From: Campylobacteraceae bacterium
GTDB lineage: Bacteria; Campylobacterota; Campylobacteria; Campylobacterales; Sulfurovaceae
Length of the DNA stretch: 64,000 nucleotides
Assembly (NCBI GenBank): GCA_027081065.1
Contig: JALWLW010000010.1
Span: forward strand, 5,926 to 69,925
Direction of reading: 5' to 3'
Positions 27,995-37,942 of the stretch are shown here, one piece after another. The notes beneath the pieces are model-generated. The model made no database searches. It was not told where the DNA came from and was given only the letters and a program-made list of their open reading frames with translations. The translations under genes were made by a program, and so were the position numbers. Within the stretch, counting starts at the first letter, position 1. Each line of letters begins with the position of its first letter.

Positions 27995-29272
27995 GTGAAT
28001 GTATTAATAATTGGTGCTGGTGGACGTGAATATTCTATTGGGATGGCACTACAAAAAGATGAAAAAGTTGATAGCCTATATTTTGCCCCAGGTAATGGGG
28101 CGACAGATGAGTTAGGAGTCAATTTAGATATTTCTGACCATGGAGAGTTGGCTGATTTTTGTGAAGCAAACAATGTTGAACTTACCATTGTAGGGCCAGA
28201 AGCTCCTTTGGTAGCTGGAATTGTAGATTTATTTGAAGAGCGTGGGTTAAAAATCTTTGGACCTTCTGCACAGGCTGCACAACTTGAGGGTTCTAAAATA
28301 TTTATGAAGAACTTTTTAGCACGTCATAATGTTCCAACAGCTAAATATATTGAAACAGACTCTTTAGAAGAGGCATATAAATTTATTATGACACTTGAAG
28401 CACCTATTGTGGTTAAGGCAGATGGACTTTGTGGTGGTAAAGGGGTGATTATTGCTCAGAATCACAACGAAGCTAAAAAGGCTGCTGGTGAGATGCTTTC
28501 TGGTAACTCATTTGGTGATGCAGGTACTTCAATAGTAGTTGAAGAGTTTTTAGATGGGTATGAGCTTTCTGTGTTTGCACTTTGTGATGGTGAGGACTAC
28601 GTGGTGCTTCCAGCTGCCCAAGACCATAAGCGTTTACATAACAATGATGAAGGACCGAACACTGGTGGAATGGGTGCATATGCTCCAACACCTTTAGTGA
28701 ATGATGAAATCTATAGAAAATTAGATGAACGTGTTATTGTTCCTACTTTAGAGGGAATGAAAGCAGAAGGAATGCCTTTTAAAGGGGTGCTGTTTATTGG
28801 GGTAATGGTTGTTGATGATGAGCCAATTATTTTAGAATATAACGTTCGTTTTGGTGACCCAGAGTGTGAAGAGCTTATGCCTCTTATTAAATCTTCTGTT
28901 TTAGATTTGTTCTATAAAGGGGCAACGAATGACCTTAAAAACTTAGAACTTGAATTCCATGATAAATTTGCAGTTGGGGTGGTAATGGCTTCTAAAGATT
29001 ATCCTTATAAATCGTCTACTCCTGCTGAAATTATTGTTGATGACATTGTTCATGATGAGATTTTTAAAGAACATGCACACATCTCTTATGCTGGTGTAAC
29101 AAGAGGTGAGGGTGGAGAGCTTTTAGCCACAGGTGGGCGTGTACTTGTTTGTGTGGGTATGGGTGATAGCATTAAAGAAGCACAACAACGTGCTTACATG
29201 TTAGTGGGACAAGTCCACTTTGCTGGAAAACATTGTCGTACAGACATTGCATATCAGGTTTTAAATAAATAA
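27995..29272 (+). CDS. purD: Phosphoribosylamine-glycine ligase
   Basis: 425 aa, ATP-grasp enzyme of purine synthesis. Visible: MNVLIIGAGGREYSIG at the N-terminus, IVGPEAPLVAGI, the ATP-grasp loop KADGLCGGKGVIIA, PAAQDHKRLHNNDEGPNTGG and LEYNVRFGDPECE with metal ligands. The GTG start has GGAGAAG upstream. It begins the housekeeping run after the protease locus; GTATACTG upstream may be a -10. Confidence 0.96.
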   Translation: MNVLIIGAGGREYSIGMALQKDEKVDSLYFAPGNGATDELGVNLDISDHGELADFCEANNVELTIVGPEAPLVAGIVDLFEERGLKIFGPSAQAAQLEGSKIFMKNFLARHNVPTAKYIETDSLEEAYKFIMTLEAPIVVKADGLCGGKGVIIAQNHNEAKKAAGEMLSGNSFGDAGTSIVVEEFLDGYELSVFALCDGEDYVVLPAAQDHKRLHNNDEGPNTGGMGAYAPTPLVNDEIYRKLDERVIVPTLEGMKAEGMPFKGVLFIGVMVVDDEPIILEYNVRFGDPECEELMPLIKSSVLDLFYKGATNDLKNLELEFHDKFAVGVVMASKDYPYKSSTPAEIIVDDIVHDEIFKEHAHISYAGVTRGEGGELLATGGRVLVCVGMGDSIKEAQQRAYMLVGQVHFAGKHCRTDIAYQVLNK

Positions 29273-29287
29273 AAAGTTTAGGAATAG

Positions 29288-31381
29288 ATGCAGAAACTTT
29301 TTTTAAATTATTTTTTTATAATATTATTTTTTTCAATATTACTTGTTGGAAAAGAAAGTATTGAAATTTTTTCTACCAATGTTACCGTTACTAAAAATAA
29401 GTTTCTTGCAACAGGAGATGTAGTTCTTCTGTATGATGGTGCTTTAATTAAAGCAGGAGAAGTAGTTTATGATAAAAACTCTTCTAAACTTCTTTTTTCA
29501 GGTGGCGTAGAGATTATTCGTAAAGATGAAACAAAAGTTTTTTCGGATGCATTAACAATTGATACCTCAACTAAAGCTGTCGATTTTAAAGAGTTACTCT
29601 TGACTACTGAAGAAGATTTGTGGATATCTGCTAATGATGCAGTAAAAGAGGGAAATAGTTATAAAATTTTTAACTCAACACTCTCTTCTTGTAATAAAAA
29701 AAATCCTGATTGGACAATAGAGTTTGCTGAAGCTAGTTATCAAAAAGATAAAGAGTTTATGACATTATCTGAAGCAAAACTCTCTTTTTATGATGTTCCT
29801 ATATTTTATTTTCCTTATTTGGCATTTCCTACTGTAAATAAAAGGACAACAGGACTTTTATTTCCTACTATGAAGTTTTCAGATATAGAGGGCTTTGTTT
29901 ATGAGCAACCTTTTTACTATGCATCACAAAGTAATTTTGACATAGAGTTTGATCCTCAAATTCGTACCAATAGAGGGGCTGGTGGGTATGTAACAACAAG
30001 GTTTGTTGATTCAAATCATTCAGCTGGACGCTTTACTGTAGGTTACTTTAAAAACAAAGATACTTATGCTGAAAAGTATAATTTTAACAATGAACATTAT
30101 GGTTTTGAATTTTTATATAAATCGACAGACATCCTACCTCAATCTGAATATTGGAATAAATATAAAAGTGGCATGTATGTTGATGTAAATTATTTAAATG
30201 ATTTAGAATATTTAAACCTACAACAAGATTTTGCATCAGGTCTTGTGGCTTCCAATTTAATTGAATCGAGACTTAATGCTTTTGTTTATGATTCAAATGA
30301 TTATTTTGGAATGTATGGTAGGTATTATGTAGATACCCGTTCTAGAGATAATAAAGGAACAATTCAAGATCTTCCAACTTTGCATTATCATCGTTTTTTG
30401 AGTTCGATTATTAATGATGATATATTTTATACTTTTGATGTAAGAGCACATAATTATACAAGAGTAAGAGGCTCAAGAGCTTATCAAACTGAATTTAATT
30501 TACCACTTACCTATTATGATTCATTTTTTAATAATTACTTAGACTTTAAACTATCTGAAAATTTATATTTATCACAAGTATCTTTTTCAAACTTAGAGCA
30601 AAAAGTTAATAATTATAGGTATTATCGTAACTTTCACACCATGGAACTTTCTTCTGATTTGGTTAAAAATTATGGTGAAGATACACATACTTTGCACCCT
30701 TCAATTGTTTATGTTAAACCAAGTTTTGAAGAAGAGAGTCCATTTAAGTATGAAGCATTAAATATGGAGCAACAAGAACTTTTTGTGACACAAACGCAAA
30801 AAGAGAGTCTCTCACTTGGATTAAGCCAATACTATTATAATCAAGAGTTAGATATGAATTTATTTCAAAGATTAGCATTTATAAAGTTTCCTCAAAGTAA
30901 TAGTTTTAAAAAAGGAAATATTAATAGTGAGATAGGGTATACGAAAGATTCTCTTAATTTCTATTCTAATATTTTTTACTCTTTAGACCAAAATGAACTC
31001 GCTTCTGCTACGACATCAGTGACTTATAATCAAAGCAACTATGATATAATGTTAACGCATTTTTATAATAATGGTTTTTTGTTGAATGGTGAGCAAACAA
31101 ATTTTGTAAATGGAACGTTTTATTATAATTTGAATAAAAGTCATCAATGGTTTATAAATGGAGACTATGATTTATCACAAAATTTTAATCATCAATGGCA
31201 TTTAGGGTGGGAACATCGTCAGAAATGTTGGGGTATTAAGTTGAGTGTTGGACAAGAAGTAATCCCTAATTTTAATACTTCATTTAGAAATAATATCGCT
31301 TTTTTTGAGTTACGACTAAACCCAATTGGGGGAATATCACAAAGTATTGAGGAAGAATTTTCCTCACAAGGAGGAAGATAG
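29288..31381 (+). CDS. lptD: LPS-assembly outer-membrane protein LptD
   Basis: 697 aa. Signal-like N-terminus, then an OstA/LptA-like periplasmic domain (about 22-130: IEIFSTNVTVTKNKFLATGDVVLLYDG), then a long beta-strand-rich barrel with alternating aromatic residues and the LptD signature NKRTTGLLFPTM. It places lipopolysaccharide in the outer leaflet with LptE. Cysteines are sparse: SSCNKKNPDW and a late RQKCWG that could form the intramolecular disulfide. The tail overlaps an upstream extension of the next frame, but that gene's real ATG is 2 nt after the lptD stop. Confidence 0.92.
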   Translation: MQKLFLNYFFIILFFSILLVGKESIEIFSTNVTVTKNKFLATGDVVLLYDGALIKAGEVVYDKNSSKLLFSGGVEIIRKDETKVFSDALTIDTSTKAVDFKELLLTTEEDLWISANDAVKEGNSYKIFNSTLSSCNKKNPDWTIEFAEASYQKDKEFMTLSEAKLSFYDVPIFYFPYLAFPTVNKRTTGLLFPTMKFSDIEGFVYEQPFYYASQSNFDIEFDPQIRTNRGAGGYVTTRFVDSNHSAGRFTVGYFKNKDTYAEKYNFNNEHYGFEFLYKSTDILPQSEYWNKYKSGMYVDVNYLNDLEYLNLQQDFASGLVASNLIESRLNAFVYDSNDYFGMYGRYYVDTRSRDNKGTIQDLPTLHYHRFLSSIINDDIFYTFDVRAHNYTRVRGSRAYQTEFNLPLTYYDSFFNNYLDFKLSENLYLSQVSFSNLEQKVNNYRYYRNFHTMELSSDLVKNYGEDTHTLHPSIVYVKPSFEEESPFKYEALNMEQQELFVTQTQKESLSLGLSQYYYNQELDMNLFQRLAFIKFPQSNSFKKGNINSEIGYTKDSLNFYSNIFYSLDQNELASATTSVTYNQSNYDIMLTHFYNNGFLLNGEQTNFVNGTFYYNLNKSHQWFINGDYDLSQNFNHQWHLGWEHRQKCWGIKLSVGQEVIPNFNTSFRNNIAFFELRLNPIGGISQSIEEEFSSQGGR

Positions 31382-31382
31382 G

Positions 31383-32897
31383 ATGAAAACAGAAGCTAAA
31401 GTTGGTCTATTTATTACATTATCATTATTCTTTCTATTTGCTTTACTTTCACAACTAAGTAGTTTTGATAATTTATTTAAAAAATCCTATCCTATTATGG
31501 CACAAATTGATGATGGCTCTGGCTTAAAAGAGAAAGCTAAAGTAAAATTAAAAGGGGTAGATATTGGTTATGTTTCCAAAGTAATCTTGGTGAACAATGA
31601 AGTCCAAACACATTTAATGATTGATGAGGGTGTCAGTATTCCTAATGATTCTATTATTACAATTTCACAAGATTCATTGTTAGGTGGAAAGTTTTTAGAT
31701 ATTCAGCCAGGAGTGTCAAAAACTACGCTTCAAAAAAATCAATTGTTAAGCAAAGAAGAAAAAGTATCATCGATTGTAGATGCTTCAACTTCTGCTGATA
31801 CAGCATTTCAAGAGATTAAGCTTTTAGTAAGAGATATAAGAGATATTTTTAATGCTGGGGGTAAAGAAGATATTCAGAGTACGTTAGCTGATTTAAAAGA
31901 GTTTACTTCATTTTTAGCTTCAGTTTCACGAGAAGAAAATAAGACAATTCATGAAATTATTGGAAATGTTAATCTCTCTTTGAATAATGCAAATAAAGCT
32001 ATTTTAAATGCTGATGAAACGATTGAAAAGTTTGCAGTAATGAGTAGTGAAATTACGAAAGCATCTCAAGAGTTTCAAGAAACGGGTAAAAGTCTTAATA
32101 AGGATTTACCCAAGATTATGGCAAGAGTCTCTGAAATTACAAAATACTTAAAAAGTGTAAGTGTAACATTAGATAAAAAGCTTCCTAAAGCGATAGAGAA
32201 GTTTGTGCAATTAGAGGATAATTTAAATAAAACTATTGAAAATAAAGATAGCTCTTTAAATAAGGCTTTAACTTCAGTTGATGGATTTTTTGCAAGTGGA
32301 ACAGAAACGATGGATAAAATCGATAAATATCTAGATGCTGCTATTCGTAGTGAATTGCATATGGAACTACGTTCAGATCAAGTTTATGACGATGGTGGTT
32401 ATTCAAAGTCGCATTTAAATTTAACATTAAAGCCAGACCCTACTAGATATTATATGCTTGGATTAACCTCTAGACCATCTTTTCAAAGTAATAAAAATTT
32501 TGAACGTGGTTATGCAGGAAGTCAACTCCATGAAAGTGGAGATTTTCTTTTTTCTGCACAATATGGTAAGCGTTATGATGATTTACTTTTTCGTATAGGG
32601 ATTATAGACAGCCAAGGTGGTTTTGGTGTTGATTATTTTGCTTTAAATGATACACTAAAATTTAGTACTGAAATAAATGATTTTAATGCGGTTAATGATA
32701 TTAGAGGCACTAATCCAAATTTAACAACAACCATACGGTATCAATTTTTTAAACATATTAATGCTTATATTGCTGGAAATAATTTATTGAATACAAGAGC
32801 CAATTCTGTTTCGCTAGGATTAGGTGTTAGTTTTGTAGATAATGATCTAAAAAATCTTTTAGGAACAGCTGCTACCGCTGCTGCAGCAGGTAATTAA
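31383..32897 (+). CDS. MCE/MlaD-family lipid transport protein
   Basis: 504 aa from ATG 31383 (GGAGG and AGGAT just upstream). One N-terminal membrane helix (about 8-28), an MCE domain (about 38-115: MAQIDDGSGLKEKAKVKLKGVDIGYV, LLGGKFLDIQPG; sequence given in two parts), a long helical/coiled region (about 140-320) and a C-terminal beta-rich segment resembling outer-membrane strands (YYMLGLTSRPSF, YGKRYDDLLFRIG). MCE proteins carry phospholipids between membranes. The missing MlaE/MlaF permease genes must lie elsewhere. Its position after lptD fits an envelope-lipid theme. Confidence 0.82.
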   Translation: MKTEAKVGLFITLSLFFLFALLSQLSSFDNLFKKSYPIMAQIDDGSGLKEKAKVKLKGVDIGYVSKVILVNNEVQTHLMIDEGVSIPNDSIITISQDSLLGGKFLDIQPGVSKTTLQKNQLLSKEEKVSSIVDASTSADTAFQEIKLLVRDIRDIFNAGGKEDIQSTLADLKEFTSFLASVSREENKTIHEIIGNVNLSLNNANKAILNADETIEKFAVMSSEITKASQEFQETGKSLNKDLPKIMARVSEITKYLKSVSVTLDKKLPKAIEKFVQLEDNLNKTIENKDSSLNKALTSVDGFFASGTETMDKIDKYLDAAIRSELHMELRSDQVYDDGGYSKSHLNLTLKPDPTRYYMLGLTSRPSFQSNKNFERGYAGSQLHESGDFLFSAQYGKRYDDLLFRIGIIDSQGGFGVDYFALNDTLKFSTEINDFNAVNDIRGTNPNLTTTIRYQFFKHINAYIAGNNLLNTRANSVSLGLGVSFVDNDLKNLLGTAATAAAAGN

Positions 32898-33566
32898 ATG
32901 AGTAATTTAAAGTCGATGTTATTATTTAAAAATAGAGAGGAAGCTCTAGGAGAGCTTATTAAAGAGTTACCTAAGCAAGTATTTACAGAAGATAATACCA
33001 TTATTTTAGGGGTCAGTGAAGGAGGTGTATATTTTGCTAATGAGTTGGCTAAAGAGTTAAATACACCTATGGATATTTTATTAACAGAACCTATTTATTC
33101 ATTGATTAATCCTGAGTTGAGTATTGCAATGGTGAGTGAGACAGAAGAGGTTATAATACATAAAGCATTGGTTAATGCTTTTAATATACCTAAAGATTAT
33201 ATTTATAATGAAGCGCAAAATAAGTATTCAGATGATATTTTAGCTTATATTCGTAAATATCGTAATGGGAAAGCATTAACAAAGTTAGAGGATAAGTATG
33301 TAATTTTAGCAGATGAATGTGTAGAGACAGGTTTAACAATGATGGCAGCTGTAAAGACAGTAATCTCTTTGGGGGCTAAAAATATTTTCATAGCTGTACC
33401 AGTTTTAGATAATGTAGTCTATGAGAGTTTGGTAACAATATGTGATAATATTTTTTGTCCACATAAAATAGACGATTATATATCTATTGAATACTATTAC
33501 GAGGAAATTGAACCTTTTAGTTTTGAAGAGATAGCAGAGATTATGAAAAATAATGAAAAAAAATAA
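32898..33566 (+). CDS. Phosphoribosyltransferase-fold protein
   Basis: 222 aa. Pattern of the PRTase family: IILGVSEGGVYFANELAKELN near residue 36 and the PRPP-binding-like motif YVILADECVETGLTMMAA, then a central acidic region. Similar proteins of this length are annotated as putative phosphoribosyltransferases; substrate cannot be read. ATG directly abuts the MCE stop, and pnp follows 16 bp later, so the three form one operon. Confidence 0.75.
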   Translation: MSNLKSMLLFKNREEALGELIKELPKQVFTEDNTIILGVSEGGVYFANELAKELNTPMDILLTEPIYSLINPELSIAMVSETEEVIIHKALVNAFNIPKDYIYNEAQNKYSDDILAYIRKYRNGKALTKLEDKYVILADECVETGLTMMAAVKTVISLGAKNIFIAVPVLDNVVYESLVTICDNIFCPHKIDDYISIEYYYEEIEPFSFEEIAEIMKNNEKK

Positions 33567-33582
33567 TTAGGAAAAAATAAGC

Positions 33583-35715
33583 ATGAATGAACAAAATATA
33601 GTAGTAAGTTGTAATAATTTAGAAGAGAAGTACCGATTTAACAAAGTGGCAAAACAAGCAAGTGGAGCTGTAATGTATCAATGTGGTGATGCTGTACTTT
33701 TAGCTGCCATTGCGATTGACCCCAAAGCTGTCGATGAAGATTTTTTGCCTTTAACCGTACAGTATATTGAAAAAGCATATGCTGCAGCAAAAATTCCAGG
33801 AGGGTTTATAAAAAGAGAGACTAAGCCAGGTGATTTTGAGACATTGACATCAAGAATTATTGATCGATCACTTAGACCTCTATTTCCAAAAGGTTTTAAC
33901 TATCCTGTGGTTGTAACCATTACGGTTCTTTCTGCTGACCCGGAAATTGACATGCAAGTAGCAGCAATGCATGCAGCTTCAGCAGCACTATATACTTCAG
34001 ATATTCAAGTAAATAAAACAGTAGCAGCTGTACGGCTTGGAAAAATTGAAGATGAAGTATTGATTAATCCAACACTGGTTGAACAAGAAGATTCAACATT
34101 AGATTTACTTGTTATTGGTTCAGGCTCAGATATATTGATGATAGAGATGTGTGTACATGCCTCAATTAAAGAAGAAGTTCAATCTACCAATGAATTAGCT
34201 GAAGATGAATTATTGGAAATAATTGATATTGCACAATCAGCTATTGAACAAGCAACAAGTGCGTATGAGACAGATTTTGAAGTAGCAAAAAAAGAGATAG
34301 AGTACTTACCTTTAGTTGAAGAGAAAGAAGATGCGAACCTTTATGCTTTTATTGAAGAAAATTATGCTGATGCTGTTTCAAAAGCTGTACAATCTATGGC
34401 AAAGTCTGAACGTAGTCAAGAATTAAAAAAAGTTCGTGAAGATATTATTGGTGTATTAGAAGAGAAAGGAGATGAAGTTGATGGTCAGTTAGTTTCTAAA
34501 ATGTTAGAAGCTTATAAAAAGTCAATTGTTCGTTCATTGATTTTAGAAAAAGAAATACGTGCAGATGGTAGAGCTTTAACTGAAGTACGTCCTATTGATA
34601 TTGAAACTAACTTTTTACCTTCTGTGCATGGTTCTTGTCTATTTACAAGAGGTCAAACCCAAGCTTTAGTGACAGCAACACTTGGGGATGCAAAAGCTTC
34701 TCAAGCTTATGATCTCATTGGTTCAAAAAATGCACAGTATGAAGACTTTATGGTACATTATAATTTTCCTGCTTTTTCAGTAGGTGAAGCAAAACCAGCA
34801 AGAGCACCAGGTCGTAGAGAGTTAGGGCATGGAAATTTAGGTAAACGAGGTTTAGAAGCAACATTAAGCTTGAAAAGAGAAGGAACAGTGCGTTTGGTTT
34901 CTGAAATTTTAGAATCAAATGGTTCTTCTTCAATGGCAACGGTTTGTGGAGGTTCATTAGCATTAAGAGCTGCTGAAGTTGAAACTTCTAAGCTTGTTGC
35001 TGGAATTGCAATGGGGTTAGTAACTGATGGTATAAAAAGTTGTGTCTTAACAGATATTATGGGACTTGAAGACCATGATGGTGATATGGATTTTAAAATC
35101 ACAGGTACAGTTGATGGTATTACAGCCATGCAGATGGATATTAAATTAGGTGGAATTGATGCAGAAGTTTTAAAAGAGGCACTCTATCAAGCTAAAGAGG
35201 GACGCTTACATATTTTAAATATTATGGAAGAAGCTTTAACAAATATGAATCCAAGTGCTGCATTACCAAGTTCAACAACATTTGATATTGATGCTTCTCA
35301 TATTCCAGCTATCATTGGTAAAGGTGGAGGAACAATTCGTGAGATTATTGAACAATATTCTGTTAGTATTGATATTGATAGAGATAACAATAAGGTAAAA
35401 ATTACAGGTACATCCAAAGATAATGTTGCAGGTGCTAAAGCATTTATTGATAACATTACTTCTGCTCCTGTAAAAAAACAGATGCTATATGAAATTAATA
35501 AACAGTATAGTGGAAAGATTAAAAAGATTGTTGAGTTTGGAATGTTTATTGAAATGCCAGATGGTTATGATGCTTTATTACATATTTCCAAAGTAGCTAA
35601 AGAGAGAGTTAATAATTTAGAAGAACGCTATAGTATTGGTGATTCTATAGATATTATTGTTTTAGAACAAAAAGGTAAGAAAGTAGAACTTTGTACACCA
35701 GCATATATATTGTAG
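33583..35715 (+). CDS. pnp: Polynucleotide phosphorylase
   Basis: 710 aa, full length. Two RNase PH domains (first from residue 10, GGFIKRETKPGDFETLTSRIIDRSLRPLF region; second from about 320 with RADGRALTEVRPI and APGRRELGHGNLGKRGLE as separate motifs), then a KH domain (IPAIIGKGGGTIREI) and an S1 domain (GMFIEMPDGYDALLHIS). Degrades RNA 3' to 5' using phosphate. It also lies upstream of atpE, whose leader begins within 50 nt of the pnp stop; no convincing terminator separates them. Confidence 0.97.
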   Translation: MNEQNIVVSCNNLEEKYRFNKVAKQASGAVMYQCGDAVLLAAIAIDPKAVDEDFLPLTVQYIEKAYAAAKIPGGFIKRETKPGDFETLTSRIIDRSLRPLFPKGFNYPVVVTITVLSADPEIDMQVAAMHAASAALYTSDIQVNKTVAAVRLGKIEDEVLINPTLVEQEDSTLDLLVIGSGSDILMIEMCVHASIKEEVQSTNELAEDELLEIIDIAQSAIEQATSAYETDFEVAKKEIEYLPLVEEKEDANLYAFIEENYADAVSKAVQSMAKSERSQELKKVREDIIGVLEEKGDEVDGQLVSKMLEAYKKSIVRSLILEKEIRADGRALTEVRPIDIETNFLPSVHGSCLFTRGQTQALVTATLGDAKASQAYDLIGSKNAQYEDFMVHYNFPAFSVGEAKPARAPGRRELGHGNLGKRGLEATLSLKREGTVRLVSEILESNGSSSMATVCGGSLALRAAEVETSKLVAGIAMGLVTDGIKSCVLTDIMGLEDHDGDMDFKITGTVDGITAMQMDIKLGGIDAEVLKEALYQAKEGRLHILNIMEEALTNMNPSAALPSSTTFDIDASHIPAIIGKGGGTIREIIEQYSVSIDIDRDNNKVKITGTSKDNVAGAKAFIDNITSAPVKKQMLYEINKQYSGKIKKIVEFGMFIEMPDGYDALLHISKVAKERVNNLEERYSIGDSIDIIVLEQKGKKVELCTPAYIL

Positions 35716-35749
35716 TTGTTCGCTTTAACAGAGTATAAGTTAGCTTGGT

Positions 35750-35897
35750 TATAATTGCGTCGTTATTATGAATCTTTAGTAGGGAAACAGGTTGCATTTA
35801 TGTGCTTGTTGGCATGGTTTACCATGTTTACGCTATCCGAACGGATTTTGAACGCAGTCAATGGGGACTTAAAACCTAACAATTTAAGGATATTAAA
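35750..35897 (+). promoter_or_regulatory. atpE: Promoter and long structured leader of atpE
   Basis: TATAAT at 35750-35755 with TTAACA 19 nt upstream predicts a start near 35762 and a 5' leader of about 136 nt. In it: hairpin CATGG/CCATG (35813-35826), hairpin ATCC-GAAC-GGAT (35835-35846) and a possible long-range pair AGGTT (35789-35793) with AACCT (35873-35877). AAGGA precedes the ATG by 8 nt. Could control the high translation needed for the c-ring subunit. Confidence 0.5.
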
Positions 35898-36203
35898 ATG
35901 AAAAAGTTTTTCTTACTTTTCTTAGCACTTGGTGCTGTTGCTTTCGCTGGTGAAGGTGAATCTACGATTAAGGCTTACTCAGTAGTTGCTGCTGGTGTTG
36001 GTCTTGGTCTTGCTGCTCTTGGTGGAGCTATTGGTATGGGTCATACTGCAGCTGCTACTATTGCTGGTACTGCACGTAATCCAGGTCTTGGTGGTAAACT
36101 AATGACTACAATGTTTATTGCTCTTGCGATGATTGAAGCACAAGTTATCTATACGCTTGTTATTGCTCTTATTGCTCTTTATGCTAACCCATTCCTTGGA
36201 TAG
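35898..36203 (+). CDS. atpE: ATP synthase F0 subunit c
   Basis: 101 aa, with a signal-like extra N-terminus (MKKFFLLFLALGAVAFAG) before the usual two-helix hairpin. The glycine-rich first helix (GVGLGLAALGGAIGMG), polar loop ARNPGLGGK and second helix with the ion-carrying Glu in MIEAQVIYTLV are intact. The acidic residue pattern fits proton coupling. It stands apart from the other atp genes, as in other Campylobacterota. Followed by a strong terminator. Confidence 0.95.
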   Translation: MKKFFLLFLALGAVAFAGEGESTIKAYSVVAAGVGLGLAALGGAIGMGHTAAATIAGTARNPGLGGKLMTTMFIALAMIEAQVIYTLVIALIALYANPFLG

Positions 36204-36223
36204 GTTTTTTAAAGATTAAGCTG

Positions 36224-36252
36224 ATTTAGGTACTTTTAGTACCTAAATTTTC
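36224..36252 (+). terminator. Rho-independent terminator of atpE
   Basis: Perfect 11-bp stem ATTTAGGTACT (36224-36234) / AGTACCTAAAT (36238-36248) with a TTT loop, followed by TTTT. Starts 20 nt after the atpE stop. Confidence 0.85.
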
Positions 36253-36296
36253 CTTATTTATAAAAGTTTTATACACTTTAAACGTATTATCTCACT

Positions 36297-36380
36297 GCAC
36301 CAGTGGTGGAACGGTAGACACGCGGGCTTGAGGGGCTCGTGCCTTAGGGCGTGGAAGTTCAAATCTTCTCTGGTGCACCA
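36297..36380 (+). tRNA. tRNA-Leu (anticodon GAG)
   Basis: 84 nt including an encoded CCA end (36378-36380). Acceptor stem GCACCAG/CTGGTGC, long variable arm as in class II tRNAs, anticodon loop TTGAGGG giving GAG, T-arm GGAAG-TTCAAAT-CTTCT. Reads CUC/CUU leucine codons. Confidence 0.95.
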
Positions 36381-36492
36381 CCTTTATAACTTCTTCAACG
36401 ATTTCATTTTTATTAAAATTTAACAGCAATCTTTTATTTCTATAGGGGTATCATTTTATATAATAAATTATTTTAATAATAGGATATATAAA

Positions 36493-37869
36493 ATGCTTAT
36501 AAATAAACTTTTTGACACAGCTATCGTAGGTGGTGGTGTCGCTGGAACTTCACTTCTTTTTACCCTTGCTCGTTATACAAATTTAAAAAATTTAATACTT
36601 TTTGAAAAATATGATGAAGTCAGTCAACTTAACTCTAACCCTAAAGCAAATTCTCAAACACTTCATGTGGGTGATATTGAGAGTAACTATACTTATGCTA
36701 AAGCAGAAAAAGTTAAAAGAGCTTCTTCTATGGTGGCAAACTATATTCAGAACTTTAATAAAGTTAATAGCTGTGGATTTGTAAAAGACAAAATGCTTTT
36801 GGCTGTAGGTGAAGATGAGATAGTCCAACTAAAAGCCCGTTATGAAGAGTTTAAAACATTGTACCCCTATCTTGAACTTTGGGATGAGGACTTTTTAAGA
36901 GCATTTGAGCCTAAGCTTTTAGAGGGTAGAAAAGAACCTATTATGGCAATGGGTGCTAGAGGTCAGATTACAACGGTAAACTATAAAGTTTTGAGTGAAA
37001 GTTTTGTTCAAAAGGCATTAGATACCGACAAAAATGTTCAGATGCGTTATCATGAAGAGGTAACTAAGATAGAAAGAGCTAACGATGGTAATTATGTGCT
37101 TACTACAGATACTACTTCATTTAGAGCAAAGTCTGTGGTGGTAAATGCAGGGGCTTACTCTCTTTTGTTTGCACAATCAATGGGCTATGGAAAAGAGTAT
37201 GCCATTTTACCTATTGGGGGCTCTTTTTTCTTTACCAAAGAGAAACTGTTAAACGCTAAAGTTTATACCATGCAAAACCCTAAACTTCCTTTTGCTGCTA
37301 TTCACGCTGACCCTGATTGTACCAAAGAGTGGAACACCCGTTTTGGTCCGACTGCTTTTGCTCTGCCAAAATTAGAGCGTTATCATGAGTTACATTTAAA
37401 AGATTTTATTTGTGCTTTAAATATAGATAAAGATGTTACAAAAGTCTATCTGAACCTTTTTAAGGACAAGACCATTCGACGTTATATTTTACGAAATGTA
37501 CTTGAAGAGATTCCTTTAGTAGGTAAAGAGATATTTATAACAGATGCAAGGAAAGTGATTCCCTCGTTAAAGGTACGTGACTTAACTTTTGCAGAGGGAT
37601 ATGGTGGAATGCGTCCACAAGTGATTGACAAGAAGAATCATGAATTACTTTTAGGTGAAGCAAAAATAGAAAAAGAGGGACTTATTTTTAACATGACTCC
37701 AAGTCCTGGAGCTACGAGTTCTTTGGCAATTGCTTTAAATGATACACTTTCTATTTGTAAAAAATTAGGAGCTACTTTTGACAAAGTTTTACATGAAAAT
37801 GAAATACAATGCCTTAAAAGTACAGCCTTAAAAAAATCTCAAATAAAAGAAGAAAAAAAGTTAGCTTAA
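36493..37869 (+). CDS. mqo: Malate:quinone oxidoreductase (Campylobacterota type)
   Basis: 458 aa FAD-dependent oxidoreductase. N-terminal dinucleotide-binding motif DTAIVGGGVAGTSLLFTLA, ILFEKYDEVSQLNSNPKANS, a central VVVNAGAYSLLFAQSMG and late GYGGMRPQVIDK. Length and sequence pattern match the shortened Mqo of Helicobacter and Campylobacter, which oxidises malate at the membrane and passes electrons to quinone. Alternative: another DAO-family dehydrogenase; Mqo is favoured by the LP(I)GGSFFF and RFGPTAFALP motifs. Preceded by tRNA-Leu, in its own transcription unit with AGGA 11 nt upstream of the ATG. Confidence 0.85.
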   Translation: MLINKLFDTAIVGGGVAGTSLLFTLARYTNLKNLILFEKYDEVSQLNSNPKANSQTLHVGDIESNYTYAKAEKVKRASSMVANYIQNFNKVNSCGFVKDKMLLAVGEDEIVQLKARYEEFKTLYPYLELWDEDFLRAFEPKLLEGRKEPIMAMGARGQITTVNYKVLSESFVQKALDTDKNVQMRYHEEVTKIERANDGNYVLTTDTTSFRAKSVVVNAGAYSLLFAQSMGYGKEYAILPIGGSFFFTKEKLLNAKVYTMQNPKLPFAAIHADPDCTKEWNTRFGPTAFALPKLERYHELHLKDFICALNIDKDVTKVYLNLFKDKTIRRYILRNVLEEIPLVGKEIFITDARKVIPSLKVRDLTFAEGYGGMRPQVIDKKNHELLLGEAKIEKEGLIFNMTPSPGATSSLAIALNDTLSICKKLGATFDKVLHENEIQCLKSTALKKSQIKEEKKLA

Positions 37870-37942
37870 TCGTTTCAAATTTTAACTTATAATTAAAATA
37901 ATTAAAAGTTATTAAATAGAGTTGTTAGCCTTTAATATTAAT

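Noticed and set aside
35780..35870. SRP (4.5S) RNA in the atpE leader
   Set aside because: Lacks the GGAA tetraloop and the AGCAG side of the conserved S-domain.
36297..36380. CRISPR or integrase attachment site at tRNA-Leu
   Set aside because: No integrase gene nearby and no second copy of the tRNA 3' end noticed in the window.
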